Below, in pieces: positions 17,814 through 28,178 of a stretch of DNA of 64,000 bases; the first letter of the stretch is position 1, and each line of letters starts with the position of its first letter. Origin of the DNA: Streptomyces sp. I6. GTDB lineage: Bacteria; Actinomycetota; Actinomycetes; Streptomycetales; Streptomycetaceae. The notes under the pieces were generated by a model that made no database searches, had not been told where the DNA came from, and saw only the letters and a list, made by a program, of their open reading frames with translations. A program made the translations under genes and the position numbers. The stretch lies in contig RHDP01000001.1 of assembly GCA_003725745.1 (NCBI GenBank), positions 675,001 to 739,000 of the forward strand, written 5' to 3'.

Positions 17814-20800
17814 CTACTCCTGCGGCGCGCCGGAGGAGCCGGACCCCGGCCGGGTGCCCGGGTCGGCGCCTTCGGCCTCGGGGAGGGGCGTGGCCCCGCT
17901 CTCACCGGGTGCAGGCGCCGGAGACGGCTCGTCCGCGGTGCGCCGGAACATCCTCGTCGCGCTGATCTCCCCGTGCACGGTCTCGCCGTCGGTGCGCTGC
18001 TGGGGCAGGCCGGGACGCAGATGCTCCTCGACACTGATGTACTTCAGGCCCGCCCGCAGGTCCGCGTCATTGCGGAGCCTGATGACCAGCGGGAACTCCG
18101 CGAGGGCGGTCGTGTCGAACAGGCCCGTGGTGTAGAGCAGCTGGACTCCCAGGGCGTGTGACACGGCGCGCTGGAGCTCCAGCAGATAGGTGGCGTTGGC
18201 CCGGCCGATGGGGTTGTCCAGGAACAGCGTCCCGGCATGCCGGTGCTTGTCCCGGCCCCGGTCGTTGCTGCGCAGCGCGGCCATGGTGCAGTAGAGCGCG
18301 ATGGCCGCGGTGAGCAACTGGCCCCCGGAGAAGACGTCGCCCATCTGACCGACCGGTACCCGCTCGGCGCGCAGCACCGCGTCCGGCTTGAGGATCTCCA
18401 CGGCCACGCCCTTCGGTTCGAGGGCCGCCCGGACGCCGCGCAGCAGCAGGGACATGCCGTCCCGGCTCAGGTCGGAGTTCTTCCGCACCGCGGCGCGGGT
18501 GGCCTCGTCGATGACCTCACCGAGCCGCTCGGTGAGCGTCGCCTGGTCGGGCTCCTCGAAGCGGATCCGCAGGAACTCCTGCCCCGACCACTCCCCCAGC
18601 CCCTCGGGCAGCCGGGAGAGCCGCTGCGCGGAGCGGAGCGTGGTGAGGGCGGACTCCACCAGTCCGCGCAGGCGGTCCACGATGGAGTCGCGGTTGCGCT
18701 CCAGCTGGGCCAGTTCGTCGGTCAGGACCCGCAGCCGCGGCGCGAACGCCTCGGCCCAGCGCGCCGCGTGCTCCGGCAGTGCGGACGCCGGCAGCTCGCG
18801 GATCTGCAGACGGGCCGGGGTACGCACCGCCTCGTAGCGGGTGGAGTTGGCGTGCCGCACCAGCACGTCGCTCGTCTCGCGCAGGGCCGACTCGGCGGCG
18901 GACAGATCGGCCGCGCAGCCGCGCAGGGAGCGGCGGGCCTCGGCGGCCGAGTGCCTGGCTTCGTCGAGACCCCCGGGTACGGCCCGGGCTCCTCCCGGTC
19001 CTCGTCAAAGTGGTCCCTGAGCAGGTCGCGCAGGAGGGCCGCCGTCTCGTCGAAGCCGCTCGCCGCGTCCTCGGCGGTCCGGTGGGCGCGCAGCAGTTCG
19101 GCGTGTCTCGCACGGGCGGTGTCCAGCGCCTCGGTACGGGCGGCCAGTTCGCCGGTGGCGGTCCGCAGCAGCACCTGGGCGTGCTGGGCGTCCGAGGGCT
19201 CCAGTTCCCCGGGGAGTCCGGTGTGAGCGTCGCCGTCGGCGGGTGCGAGGCGCTCGGCCTCGCCGCGCAGCCGGCCCAGCTTCTCGCTGGCCTCGGAGGC
19301 GCGGGTCTCCAGCATCTGCACCTGTGCCTCGGCGCGGGCCGCGGCGGCCTGACGGGAGGGGCCGTCCGCGCCGTCGGTACCCTCCAGCAACTGGGCGGCG
19401 CGCGTGCGGACCTTGTTGGTGAGCCGGTCGAGTTCGGCGAGTGCGGCGCTCTCGTCGCTCTCGGCGCGGGCCTGTTCGGCACGGAGGTCGGCGCCGACGC
19501 CGACCTTCTCGTACAGCTGTGACGCGGCGCGGTAGGCCTCCCTCAGGGCCGGCAGCGAGGGCCGCGGGGTGCCGGGGGTCTCGTCGGGCTCGGGCAGCCG
19601 CTCGGGGGCGCCCGCGATCTCGGCGCGCTCGGCGCGGAGGGCGCGTGCGGTGCGCCGGGCGTCGTCCGCGGCGCGCTGGGCGGCACGGCGGTCCTGGTCC
19701 GCGGCTCTCGCCCGTTCCAGACAGGAGGCGGCGCGGGCGTCGGACTCGGCCGCCTCGTCGGCGAGTTCGCGGAGGCGGGCCTGCCAGCCGGCGCGCTCGC
19801 GGAGCCGGAAGGCCAGCCCGGCGAGGGCGTCGGCGGCGCGGCGGGCCCGCTGGGCCGCGTCCTGCCGCTCGTCACGCACCCGGGCGCTGTCGGCGGCGGC
19901 CTCCTCGGCCTCGGCCCGGGCGGTGCGGGCCTCGGCGAGCGCCGCCTCGGCCGCCTCGGCCGCCTCCCGGGCGGTGTGCGCGGCCCGGGCGAGCTCGGTG
20001 AGCATGCCGGGCGGGCAGTCGGCGCGCCAGGAGCCGATGCGGGCGGCGAGGGCCCGATCACCCGACAGCCGGGCGGCGAGCGTCCTGATCACCTCGTCCC
20101 GCGCCGCGGCCCGGGTCCGGAGGGCCTGGCGTTCCTCGTCCGCGGCGTGCTCGTCGTGCATGGCCGGGTTCGGCGGCACGAGGAACACGCCGGTGTCCGT
20201 CCCGGCTGCCGGGTCCGGCACGGGGGCGAGCAGCGCGGCCGCGGTACCGACGGCGACGGCGGAACGCGGCAGCAGGGCCGCTCCGGTCAGCACCTCGCGG
20301 GCACGGGCGTACGACACGGGGTCGGTGATCACCACACCGTCGACCAGCTCCGGCCGTGCGGCGAGCACCGCGGCGTGGTCGGCCGGGGCGACGGCCTGGG
20401 CGAGGTAGCGCCAGCCGGGCAGTGCGGGGATGCCGTGCTCGCCGAGGAACTCGACGGTCGCGAGGACGTCGGGGCCGGGGGCAGCAGACCGCCGTCGCCG
20501 AGGGCTCCGAGGATGCGGGAGTCGTCCGCGGCCGCGGTCCTCAGGTCGAACAGCTGGCGCTCGGCGGCCGCGACGCCCTGGTCGAGCAGCTCGCGCAGCG
20601 CGTCGGCGCAGCGGTCGAACTCCTCCGCGGTGAGGGGGCCGTCGGCGTCCTGATCACGCCCCACGCCACCGGGGCGCTCGGCACCGGCGGTCCGCTCGGC
20701 ACCGGCATCGGCCCGGTCGCCGCCGGAGCCGGCCGCCTGGGCCGGAAGCGTCGCCCGGGTGCCGGCCGGGGCGGGTCCGTCCGGTTCCGGGGACGGCTCG

Positions 20801-22679
20801 CGGCGGGGCCCCGGGACCTCCGCCGGGTCGGCGGGCGCCGGCAGGCTCAGGAGTGCGACGAGGCGATCGGACTCGGCGATGGAGGCCGCTGCGAGCCGCT
20901 CGGCCTCGTGGGCATGGGCGGCCGCCTGGGCGGCGTCCGCGGCACGGGCCGCGGCCAGTTCGGCCCGGGTCTCGGCGGCGGCGGTGTCGCGGGCGCGATC
21001 CGCGGCCGAGCGGGCGGCCTCGCGTGCCGCGTCCCAGGCGGCGACGGCGGTCTTCTCGGCGTCGCTGGCGGCGAGGGCGGCCCGTGCGGGATCGGCGTCG
21101 GCAGCGGTGTCGTCGAGCCAGCCGGCGCGGACGGCCTCCGCGGTCTCCTGTTCGACCTCGGCGAGGCGCTGGCGCAGATGGCCGGCCTCGCTGCGCGCCC
21201 GCTGTGCGTCGGTGGCGGCGGCGGTGGCATCGCGGTGGGCGGCCTCGCCGGTCTCCTGGAGGGCGGCGGAGCGCTCCTCCTCCTCGTTGGCCAGGCGCTC
21301 GCCGTCGTCGGCGGCGGAGTGCAGGGCGCGCACGAGGTCGGCGGCGGCCCTCGCGCGGGCCGCCAGCGCCGGTGCGGCGTCCCGCTCGGCGTCGCGGATG
21401 GCGGCGGCCACGCGCGCGGAGCGGTCCGCGGCGGCGCGGTGGCGGAGCACCGCCTCGGCGGCCTGCCAGGCGGAGGAGAGGGTGCGGGCGTCGGTCAGTT
21501 CGCGCCGCTGGGCGGCGGCGGCCCGCTCAGCGGCGGTGAGGGCCAGGGAGGCGTGCCGGTAGGCCAGTTCGGACGCGATGAGGGAGCTGTGGCCGCGGGA
21601 CCGCTCCGCCTCGGTGACGGTGTGCGCTGCGGCGGTGACCTGCCGGGCGAGTTCGGCGGCGCGGGCGCGCTCCTCTCCCGCCCTGGCGGACAGCCGGCGC
21701 GCGAGCGTACGGGTGCGGCGCTCGGCCCGAGGTGGATGTCGCGCGCCCTGGCCCGGGCACCGGCTGCCTCCACGATGCGGCCGAGGAGGTCGGCGGAGCC
21801 CGCGGTGAAGTCCCGTTCGGCAATGAGTTCGGCGCGGCGGCCCAGTTTGCCGCCGAATCCGCTGACGAGGTCGGCGAGCCCGTCGGTGTCGCGGGTGTCG
21901 GTGACGGCGCGCAGCAGCAGATCCGTGAAGTCGGAGTCCTTCTTGACCGCGAACAGGCCGGCGGCCTCTCCCTCGTCCGCGTTCATCTCCCGCTGGTACC
22001 GGAAGAGTTCGGGGTCCAGGCCGAGGTCGCCGAGGTGCTCGTTCCAGCGGTCGTGGATCTCCTCCCAGTACACCTCGAGATGGGGGTACGCCTTGCCCGC
22101 CTCGGTGATGGCGTCGCGGAAGCCCTTCATGGTGCGACGGCGGCCGCGGGCACCGGAGGCGCCCTCGACGGGCGGGCGGACGGGGGTGGACTCGGCCACG
22201 GGCAGCGAGTCCAGGCTGAGGCCGGGCCCGGGCCGGAAGGAGTACCAGGCCTCGGCGAACTTCCGGGGGTCGTTGGAGACCTGGCGGCCGCGCCACTCGC
22301 TGGCCTTGCCGACCACCACCAGCTCACCGGTGAGGGTGTGCTGCCACTCCAGGGCGACATGGCCGCAGTCGTCGGCGAGCAGGAACTTGCGCAGCACCCC
22401 GGAGCTGGCGCCGCCGAGGGTGTTCCGGTGACCGGGCAGCATCACCGAGAAGATCAGCTTGAGGAGGACGGACTTGCCGCCGCCGTTCTCCAGGAAGAGC
22501 ACGCCCGCGGGTGCCGGGCGGCGGGGCGGACCGACCGGCTCCTCCTCGAAGAACTCGGCCTGCGTCGGGGCCGGGTCGGGCACGGGCGCGCCGACTCCGC
22601 GCAGGTCCAGCACGGTGTCGGCATAGCGCGCACCGGCGGGCCCGATGGAGTAGAGGCGTACCCGGGACAGCTCGTACAT
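17814..22679 (-). CDS. giant SMC-like coiled-coil ATPase (MksB/JetC-like), three frame breaks
   Basis: This is an ATPase of about 1,620 residues with SMC/MukB architecture. The N-terminal head contains the P-loop LFLENGGGKSVLLKLIF. Two long Ala/Glu/Arg coiled-coil arms surround a central hinge-like globular part (around ALPGWRYLAQAVAPADH). The C-terminal head has the ABC signature DVFSGGQLLTAAIAL and the Walker B-like TLFLDNPIGRAN, in which Asn stands where Glu is usual. The protein is read in four segments, with breaks at about 21728, 20472 and 18985, each repaired by one added G or C, so the gene is probably intact. It follows the winged-helix and kleisin-like genes as in MksFEB/JetABC operons. 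A DNA-extruding, plasmid-restricting or chromosome-organising role is inferred. Confidence 0.8.
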
Positions 22680-22798
22680 GGCGGCGGACTCTCGTCGTTC
22701 TCGGCGTAGTCGGGGGCGGGGGTGATCGTGGGGGTGCGTGGGGGTGGTCGGGGGGCGGGCGGGGTACGGCCTGCGGGCGGGGTGTCCCCGCCCGCAGG

Positions 22799-23722
22799 TC
22801 AGGAGTGGAAGGGGAGGCCGGCGTCGGCCGCCAGCTCCAGGTCGTCGGCGTCCGGCGCCGGCAGCAGCGTGGCGGAACCGTCGGTGACCGGGACGACGCC
22901 GAGTTCCAGCAGTTCCGCCAGGGCGGCAGTGCCCGCCATGTCGCGGACCTGAAGCTGGTAGCGGGCGGTCGTCCGGTAGGCGCCGCCGGAGTCGTCACCG
23001 GTGCGCTGGAGGAAACCGGAGTCGGTGAGGAAGGCGACCGCCTTGGCGATGATGCCGGTGGTGGAGCCGGCGAGTCGGCGGGCGTCCTTGGTCGCTCCGG
23101 TGGCGCTGCGCCGCGCGTAGATGCGCCATGCGGCTTCGAGGCCCGGCGAGTCGGAGGCGGGGTCGGTGTTCTCCCCGTGCTCCTCGGCGCGCTCCTCCAG
23201 ACGGCGGCAGGCCTGCCGCACGAAGGCGTCGACGCCGTTGACGGTGATCCGGCCGATGTAGCCGTCGTCGGCGAGGTCCTCGGGGCGGGGGAACGCCAGT
23301 GCCGCGACGGCGAGATGGGCGAGGCCGTGGAGGAACCGGTCGGCCGAGTCGGCGGAGGCGCGCCGGGCGTAGTCGCCCATGCGGACGGCGAAGACCGAGT
23401 CCTCGGCGGCGGCCACGGCCATCCCGGCACGGGGCGAGACCTCGAGGACGACCAGGCCGAGACCGGTGGCGACGGCGTCGGCGAGACGGGCGAAGGCGGG
23501 CTCCTCGCGATAGCGCCGCAGCAGTTCGGCGTACTCGGCGTCGCGGGAGGGCGGCAGTTTGGGCTGCAGCCCGAAGGAGACGAGCCGCGCGGCGTCGGCC
23601 GCGTCTGCGGGGGTGGGGCCGGTGGCGGCGGGCATCGCCCCGGAGATCGGCCCGGACGGCGGCCCGAGCGGCACGTCCGCCTCACGCAGGGGCCCGGCGT
23701 GCTCTGCGTGCTGGTCGCTCAC
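22799..23722 (-). CDS. winged-helix (KITE-like, MksE/JetB-like) partner of the SMC protein
   Basis: This is a soluble protein of 307 residues. After a disordered start of about 40 residues it has helical segments (SRDAEYAELLRRYREEP, ADSADRFLHGLAHLAVAAL). A C-terminal winged-helix-like part follows (AKAVAFLTDSGFLQRTG, AYRTTARYQLQVRDM). The protein lies between the kleisin-like gene (172 bases upstream) and the SMC gene (120 bases downstream). That is the place of MksE/JetB in related operons. The assignment is by position and fold-like pattern; no catalytic motif is seen. Confidence 0.7.
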   Translation of the reverse strand: MSDQHAEHAGPLREADVPLGPPSGPISGAMPAATGPTPADAADAARLVSFGLQPKLPPSRDAEYAELLRRYREEPAFARLADAVATGLGLVVLEVSPRAGMAVAAAEDSVFAVRMGDYARRASADSADRFLHGLAHLAVAALAFPRPEDLADDGYIGRITVNGVDAFVRQACRRLEERAEEHGENTDPASDSPGLEAAWRIYARRSATGATKDARRLAGSTTGIIAKAVAFLTDSGFLQRTGDDSGGAYRTTARYQLQVRDMAGTAALAELLELGVVPVTDGSATLLPAPDADDLELAADAGLPFHS

Positions 23723-23894
23723 GGCTGGTGCTCCTCTGTGCGGTGGTGCGGCACTGCTGCGCGGTGGTGCGGATCGTGTGCGCGGCGGCGGGTGGTTCCC
23801 GGGCGCGCCGTGCGGGCGGCCCGGGCGGCTGCCCCCGGGGGGCGCCGGATGTGCGGGCCCGGCAGCGCGTGGGCACCGGATCCCGGCCGCGGCG

Positions 23895-25420
23895 TCACGC
23901 CGCCTCCGCGCGGTCGGCGGCCATGCCTGCCGCGTCCAGCACGGCGGTGCCCACGATCAGGTCGGCGCCGCCGAACTCGGGATCGTCCAGCTCGGCGCCG
24001 TCGTCGACGGCGAACAGCAGCCGCTCCTCGCCCTGGCGGTAGGCCGTGCCGACCGGAGGGCTGGCCGCGTGAACGGCGAGGAGGGCGACGAGATAGGGCA
24101 GGTCCGGATCGAGGCGGCGGGCGTCGGCGAGGAGACCGGAGAGCCGGCGCGGTGCGTCGTGCTCCAGGTCGAGCAGCTCCATGGCCCTCGCCAGCTGTTC
24201 CTCGCTGAAGCGGCTGTCGTCCGGGGTCGCGATCAGATCGGGCTCGGGCAGCTCGGCGCCCAGGTGCTCGCGCTCCGCGGGCGGGCTGAGCAGCATGTCG
24301 ACGAGGTCCGCGACGCGGACCGACACCGGGGTGCGCGGTCCCGTGCCCCGTGAGAAGTACGCGTCGGTGACTCTGATGGCCTGTTCGACGGGCAGGGGCA
24401 GCAGCGGTGCGACGAGGTGGCCGTACAGATCGACCCCGGAGCGGGCGGCCGGCGCCGCGAACGCCTGGCGGTCCTGCTCGGCGCGGAAGAGCGGGCCTGC
24501 CTCCAGCAGCCGGGACTGCAGCTGGGTGTGACGGCGGATGCAGTCCTTGACGATGTCGACCAGCTCCGCTGCCCGGCGCTTGTGCTCGGGGTCCTCCGCC
24601 TCGTCCCGCGCCTTGCGGATGTTGGTGAGGATCGCGTTCTCGTGGCGGTAGCGGTCGGCGACGTGGTCGAGCGCCTCGGCGATCATGTCGGGCACGGCGT
24701 GGAGCCAGTCGACGGCGCGCACATCGCGCCGGGTGGCCTCGAGGGTCCTGCGCAGTGTCTCCGCGTACTGCACGGTCCGGTAGCGGGCCTGCTCGGCCGC
24801 GAGCTGGGCGTCGGCGAGCCGGCCTCGGCTGATCAGCACCTCCAGCTTCACCTCGGCGGCGATCTGCGCGCTGGTGACGTCGGTGTCGAGGGCGCCGACG
24901 AGGACGTTCACCGCCTCGTCCGTGGTGCGCAGATAGACGCTCCCGCCGTAGCCGGGGACCTCCTCGATGAGCTTGAAGTCGTAGTCCCGCCGGACATACG
25001 CGCCGTCCGGGCCGAAAGTGCCGTACACCGCGCGGAAACCGCGGTCGACGCTACCGACGTTGATCAGGTTCTCCAGCACCCAGCGCGCCACTCGCTCGTG
25101 CTCGGCGGCCGGGCGCCGCGGGCCTGGGCCGCGATGCGCGGCAGCAGCCTGGCCACTATCTGCTCGTGGTCGGCGCCGGTGTCGAAGTCCATGTTGAGCG
25201 TGACGAGGTCGATGGCCGCGAGGGCGACCTCCGCCATCGCGTAGACCGAGTACTCGCCCGCGAGGTTCGCCTTGCGGGCGTCCAGGTCGTGCAGCGGCGC
25301 GGTGCACGCGAGCGCGCGGAGCCGCCGCGCGAGCCCTTCGTCGGCGGCCGGGCCCTGCGCGGGGCGCGGCCCCGCGCTGAGCTGGGGCGGAACGGATTCC
25401 GTCGAGGCAGGCGAAGTCAC
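23895..25420 (-). CDS. kleisin-like (MksF/JetA-like) protein, one frame break
   Basis: This protein of about 509 residues starts at the GTG at 25420. The N-terminal part (DLDARKANLAGEYSVYAMAE) continues after a one-base frame break near 25108 into RVARWVLENLINVGSV. The central and C-terminal parts are long helices rich in Arg and Glu (ADAQLAAEQARYRTVQYAET, YRHENAILTNIRKARDEAE). They end in a small globular domain with a Leu-rich helix and a beta hairpin. This layout, and its place as first gene of the three-gene operon, match kleisin-type MksF/JetA subunits that bridge SMC heads. No enzymatic motif is visible. The evidence is structural pattern plus context. Confidence 0.7.
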
Positions 25421-25518
25421 GGTGCACAGACTAGGTCCTCGCACCGACACCGGTCGAAACGGCGCAGAAACCCCGCTCTCGGCGCGGCTCCCCGCGATCG
25501 GCGCGACCGTCCGGGCGT

Positions 25519-26343
25519 TCAGCGCCCGGCCGCTTCCCCGTCCGGCACCAGCCCGCCGTACACCTCGACGAGCGCCGCGCGGGAATCGTCGAGGTAGCCG
25601 GCGAGGAGCCGCTCGGCCGCGTCGCACCTGCCCGCCTCAAGCGCTTCCAGTATCTCCCGGTTTCGTATGAGATACGGCTCGTGGAGATCCCGGGGGTCGT
25701 CCACCATGTGGAAGGCGAGGCGGAGTTCGGCCAGGACGCCGCGCATCAGCTCACCGGTGCGGGCGCTGCCGGCGAGCGCGACCAGTTCGCGGTGGAAGTG
25801 GATGTCGGCGGTGGCCACGCCCGGCCAGTGGCGCTCCCGCGCCGACCGCTCACCGCCGAGCACCGCGGAAAGGAGCCCGCCGAGCGCGAAGGGCGGTTCG
25901 CCGAGACCGCGGACGACGGCGCACTCGACCAGCCGGCGGGTGCGGTAGATGTCCTCGACGTCCTCCACCGTGAGGACCCGGACGAAGACCCCGCGGTTGA
26001 GCTCGTGCACCAGCAGCCGCTCGTGCGTCAGCAGCCGGAAGGCCTCGCGCAGCGTGTTGCGCGAGACGCCGAGCGCCCCACCGATGCCCTCCTCCGACAG
26101 CCGGGCCCCCGGCGGGAAGAATCCGTCGGCGATCCGGGTCCGCAGTATGTCCGCGACCCGCTCCGCCGTGCTGGTGCGCCCCAGCAGCCGGCGGTCGCCG
26201 GCCAGCCCGCCGGGCCCGGACCCCGTCGTTCCCACAACACCCCCTGCTCCGCTCGCCCCCGGCACCCCGGCACCCCGACGCCCCGACGCCCCGCCGTCCG
26301 GTACCCGGCTGCCGGGTACCGGACGGCTGCTGCCGGCAGCCAT
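25519..26343 (-). CDS. GntR/FadR-family transcriptional regulator (FCD domain)
   Basis: After a low-complexity stretch, a GntR winged helix is found at about residues 55-120 (STAERVADILRTRIADGFF, LSEEGIGGALGVSRNTLREA). An all-helical FCD ligand domain follows, with the metal-site histidines in DIHFHRELVALAG and HMVDDPRDLHEPY. The ATG at 26343 gives 274 residues. The family usually starts closer to the winged helix, so a GTG or ATG further in is possible. It is divergent from pxpABC across a spacer holding a near-perfect palindrome, so it probably controls the 5-oxoproline genes and itself. It also precedes the SMC operon by about 100 bases on the same strand. Confidence 0.88.
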   Translation of the reverse strand: MAAGSSRPVPGSRVPDGGASGRRGAGVPGASGAGGVVGTTGSGPGGLAGDRRLLGRTSTAERVADILRTRIADGFFPPGARLSEEGIGGALGVSRNTLREAFRLLTHERLLVHELNRGVFVRVLTVEDVEDIYRTRRLVECAVVRGLGEPPFALGGLLSAVLGGERSARERHWPGVATADIHFHRELVALAGSARTGELMRGVLAELRLAFHMVDDPRDLHEPYLIRNREILEALEAGRCDAAERLLAGYLDDSRAALVEVYGGLVPDGEAAGR

Positions 26344-26388
26344 CGTAGAAGCACGGACCGTCCCACCCGGTCCGACAAGACCCTTGTC

Positions 26389-26405
26389 GGATCGTTGAAC
26401 AATCC
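26389..26405. promoter_or_regulatory. palindromic operator candidate between gntR and pxpABC
   Basis: GGATCGTTGAACAATCC is a 17-base palindrome around a central G, with one mismatched pair. It lies 46 bases upstream of the gntR start and on the pxp side of the divergent spacer. Length, symmetry and the GTT/AAC core suit a FadR-subfamily GntR dimer. Binding is inferred. Confidence 0.55.
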
Positions 26406-26636
26406 TCTACGGTATGCCGAGCGTCACACCGCAGGACCGGTGCGTCACCCGGCACCACCACTCGGCCCCGCCCCCGCCCGCTCCACGAGATGCCGGCGGG
26501 CACCGCCGAAGCCCCCGCCCGAGCGGGCCGAAGTGCCGCAGGAGCGGGGGGCGTTCGCCCGACCTCGGCGCCGCCCGACCTCGGTGCCGCCCGGGCCGCG
26601 GCGCTGTCCGGGCCTTCGGCGGCGCGCTCGGCGACG

Positions 26637-26692
26637 CCCGGTCTTCGGCACCCGGTCTTCGGCACCCGGTCTTCGGCACCCGGTCTTCGGCG
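26637..26692. repeat. four tandem 14-base repeats in the pxpABC leader
   Basis: The unit CCCGGTCTTCGGCA is repeated three times exactly, and a fourth copy diverges at its end. It lies about 100 bases before pxpA, in a stretch with no gene. It may be slipped-strand expansion or part of a leader structure. Confidence 0.7.
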
Positions 26693-26791
26693 CGCCGGGT
26701 TACCGGCCTGCCGGGGGCCGGCCCGTCGTCTCGCGCCGGTACCGCCGAAGACCCGCGGCGGCCGAGAGCCCGCCCGAAAGGAGCCGCCCCG

Positions 26792-27556
26792 ATGACCTGG
26801 GCCTCGATCGACCTCAACGCCGACCTCGGCGAGGGCTTCGGCCGGTGGCGTCTGACCGACGACGAGGAACTGCTCTCCGTGGTCACCAGCGCCAATGTGG
26901 CCTGCGGCTTCCACGCCGGTGACGCGGTAACCATGCGCCGGGTGTGCGCCCTGGCGGCCGAGCGGGGCGTACGGATCGGCGCCCAGGTCTCCTACCGCGA
27001 CCTGGCCGGCTTCGGCCGCCGCCCCATGGACGTCCCGGCGGACGAGCTGGCCGCCGAGGTGGCCTACCAGATCGGTGCGCTGGAGGTGTTCGCGCGCGCC
27101 GCCGGTACGCGCGTGGCGTACGTCAAACCGCACGGGGCGCTCTACAACCGCGTCGTCCACGACGAGCGGCAGGCCGAGGCCGTGGTCGAGGGGGTGATGA
27201 TGACCGGCGAGCGGCTGCCACTGCTGGGCCTTCCCGGCTCGGCGCTCCACGCCACGGCCGCGAAGGCCGGACTTCCGGTCGTCACCGAGGCGTTCGCGGA
27301 CCGGGCGTACGAGGCGGACGGCACCCTCGTGCCCCGGGGGCGGGAAGGCGCCGTACTCACCGACGCCGGGGCCGTGGTCGAACGCTCCGTGTCCCTGGCC
27401 CGGTTCGGGGTCGTCACCTCGCACTGCGGCCGGACCGTCGGGGTCCGGGCACGCTCGCTCTGCCTGCACGGCGACACCGCGGGCGCGGTCGGCCTCGCCC
27501 GGCGGGTACGGGGGCGGCTGGAGGAGTCGGGCGTCCGGGTGGAGGCGTTCGTATGA
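26792..27556 (+). CDS. pxpA: 5-oxoprolinase subunit A (LamB/YcsF family)
   Basis: This is subunit A of the bacterial ATP-dependent 5-oxoprolinase PxpABC, which opens 5-oxoproline to glutamate. It has 254 residues. Family motifs are the start IDLNADLGEGFG, the metal-site ANVACGFHAGD, GAQVSYRDLAGFGRR, YVKPHGALYN and SLCLHGDTAGAV. The ATG at 26792 follows AAAGGAG with normal spacing. The stop overlaps the ATG of pxpB in ATGA. It is the first gene of the operon and is probably controlled by the divergent GntR. Confidence 0.95.
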   Translation: MTWASIDLNADLGEGFGRWRLTDDEELLSVVTSANVACGFHAGDAVTMRRVCALAAERGVRIGAQVSYRDLAGFGRRPMDVPADELAAEVAYQIGALEVFARAAGTRVAYVKPHGALYNRVVHDERQAEAVVEGVMMTGERLPLLGLPGSALHATAAKAGLPVVTEAFADRAYEADGTLVPRGREGAVLTDAGAVVERSVSLARFGVVTSHCGRTVGVRARSLCLHGDTAGAVGLARRVRGRLEESGVRVEAFV

Positions 27557-28178
27557 GACTGCTGCCCGTCGGCGAGCGGGCGCTGCTGGTGGAACTCGCC
27601 GGCGCCGAGGAGGCCGGGGCCCTCCACGCCGAGCTGCTGCGCCGTCGCGCCGCGGGCACGCTGCCCCGGTGCGGGAGATCGTCCCGGCGGCGCGGACCGT
27701 CCTCATCGACGGCGTGGAGGAACCGCATCGGCTGGCCGTCGAACTCCCCCGGTGGTCCATCCCTCCGCTCACCGCGGGCAGCCGGACCGTGACGGAGATA
27801 CCCGTACGCTACGACGGCCCGGACCTCGCGGAGGTCGCCGCGCTGTGGGGTGTCTCGCCGGCGGACGTCGCCGCCGTGCACTCCGCGGCCGAGTTCCGGG
27901 TCGCCTTCTGCGGCTTCGCCCCGGGCTTCGCCTATCTCACCGGGCTCGGCGAGGAGTTCGCGGTGCCGCGACGGGCCACACCGCGGACGGCGGTGCCCGC
28001 CGGGGCCGTCGCCCTGGCGGGGACGTACACGGGCGTGTACCCGCGTTCCTCGCCCGGCGGCTGGCAGCTGATAGGGACGGGCGACGCGGTGCTGTGGGAC
28101 CCCGCGAGGGAGCCCGCCGCGCTGCTCACCCCCGGTGCCCGGGTGCGGTTCGTGCCCTGCGCGAAGGCCGGCCCGTGA
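27553..28178 (+). CDS. pxpB: 5-oxoprolinase subunit B, one frame break
   Basis: Subunit B belongs to the cyclophilin-like KipI/allophanate-hydrolase-1 family. It begins RLLPVGERALLVEL and continues in a second frame with REIVPAARTVLIDG, then CGFAPGFAYLTGL and YPRSSPGGWQLIG, all hallmarks of the family. The break at about 27665 lies in a CCCC run and one added C rejoins LPPVREIVP. The start overlaps the pxpA stop and the stop overlaps the GTG of pxpC. The length, about 209 residues, is normal after repair. It is probably functional in the organism. Confidence 0.92.
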
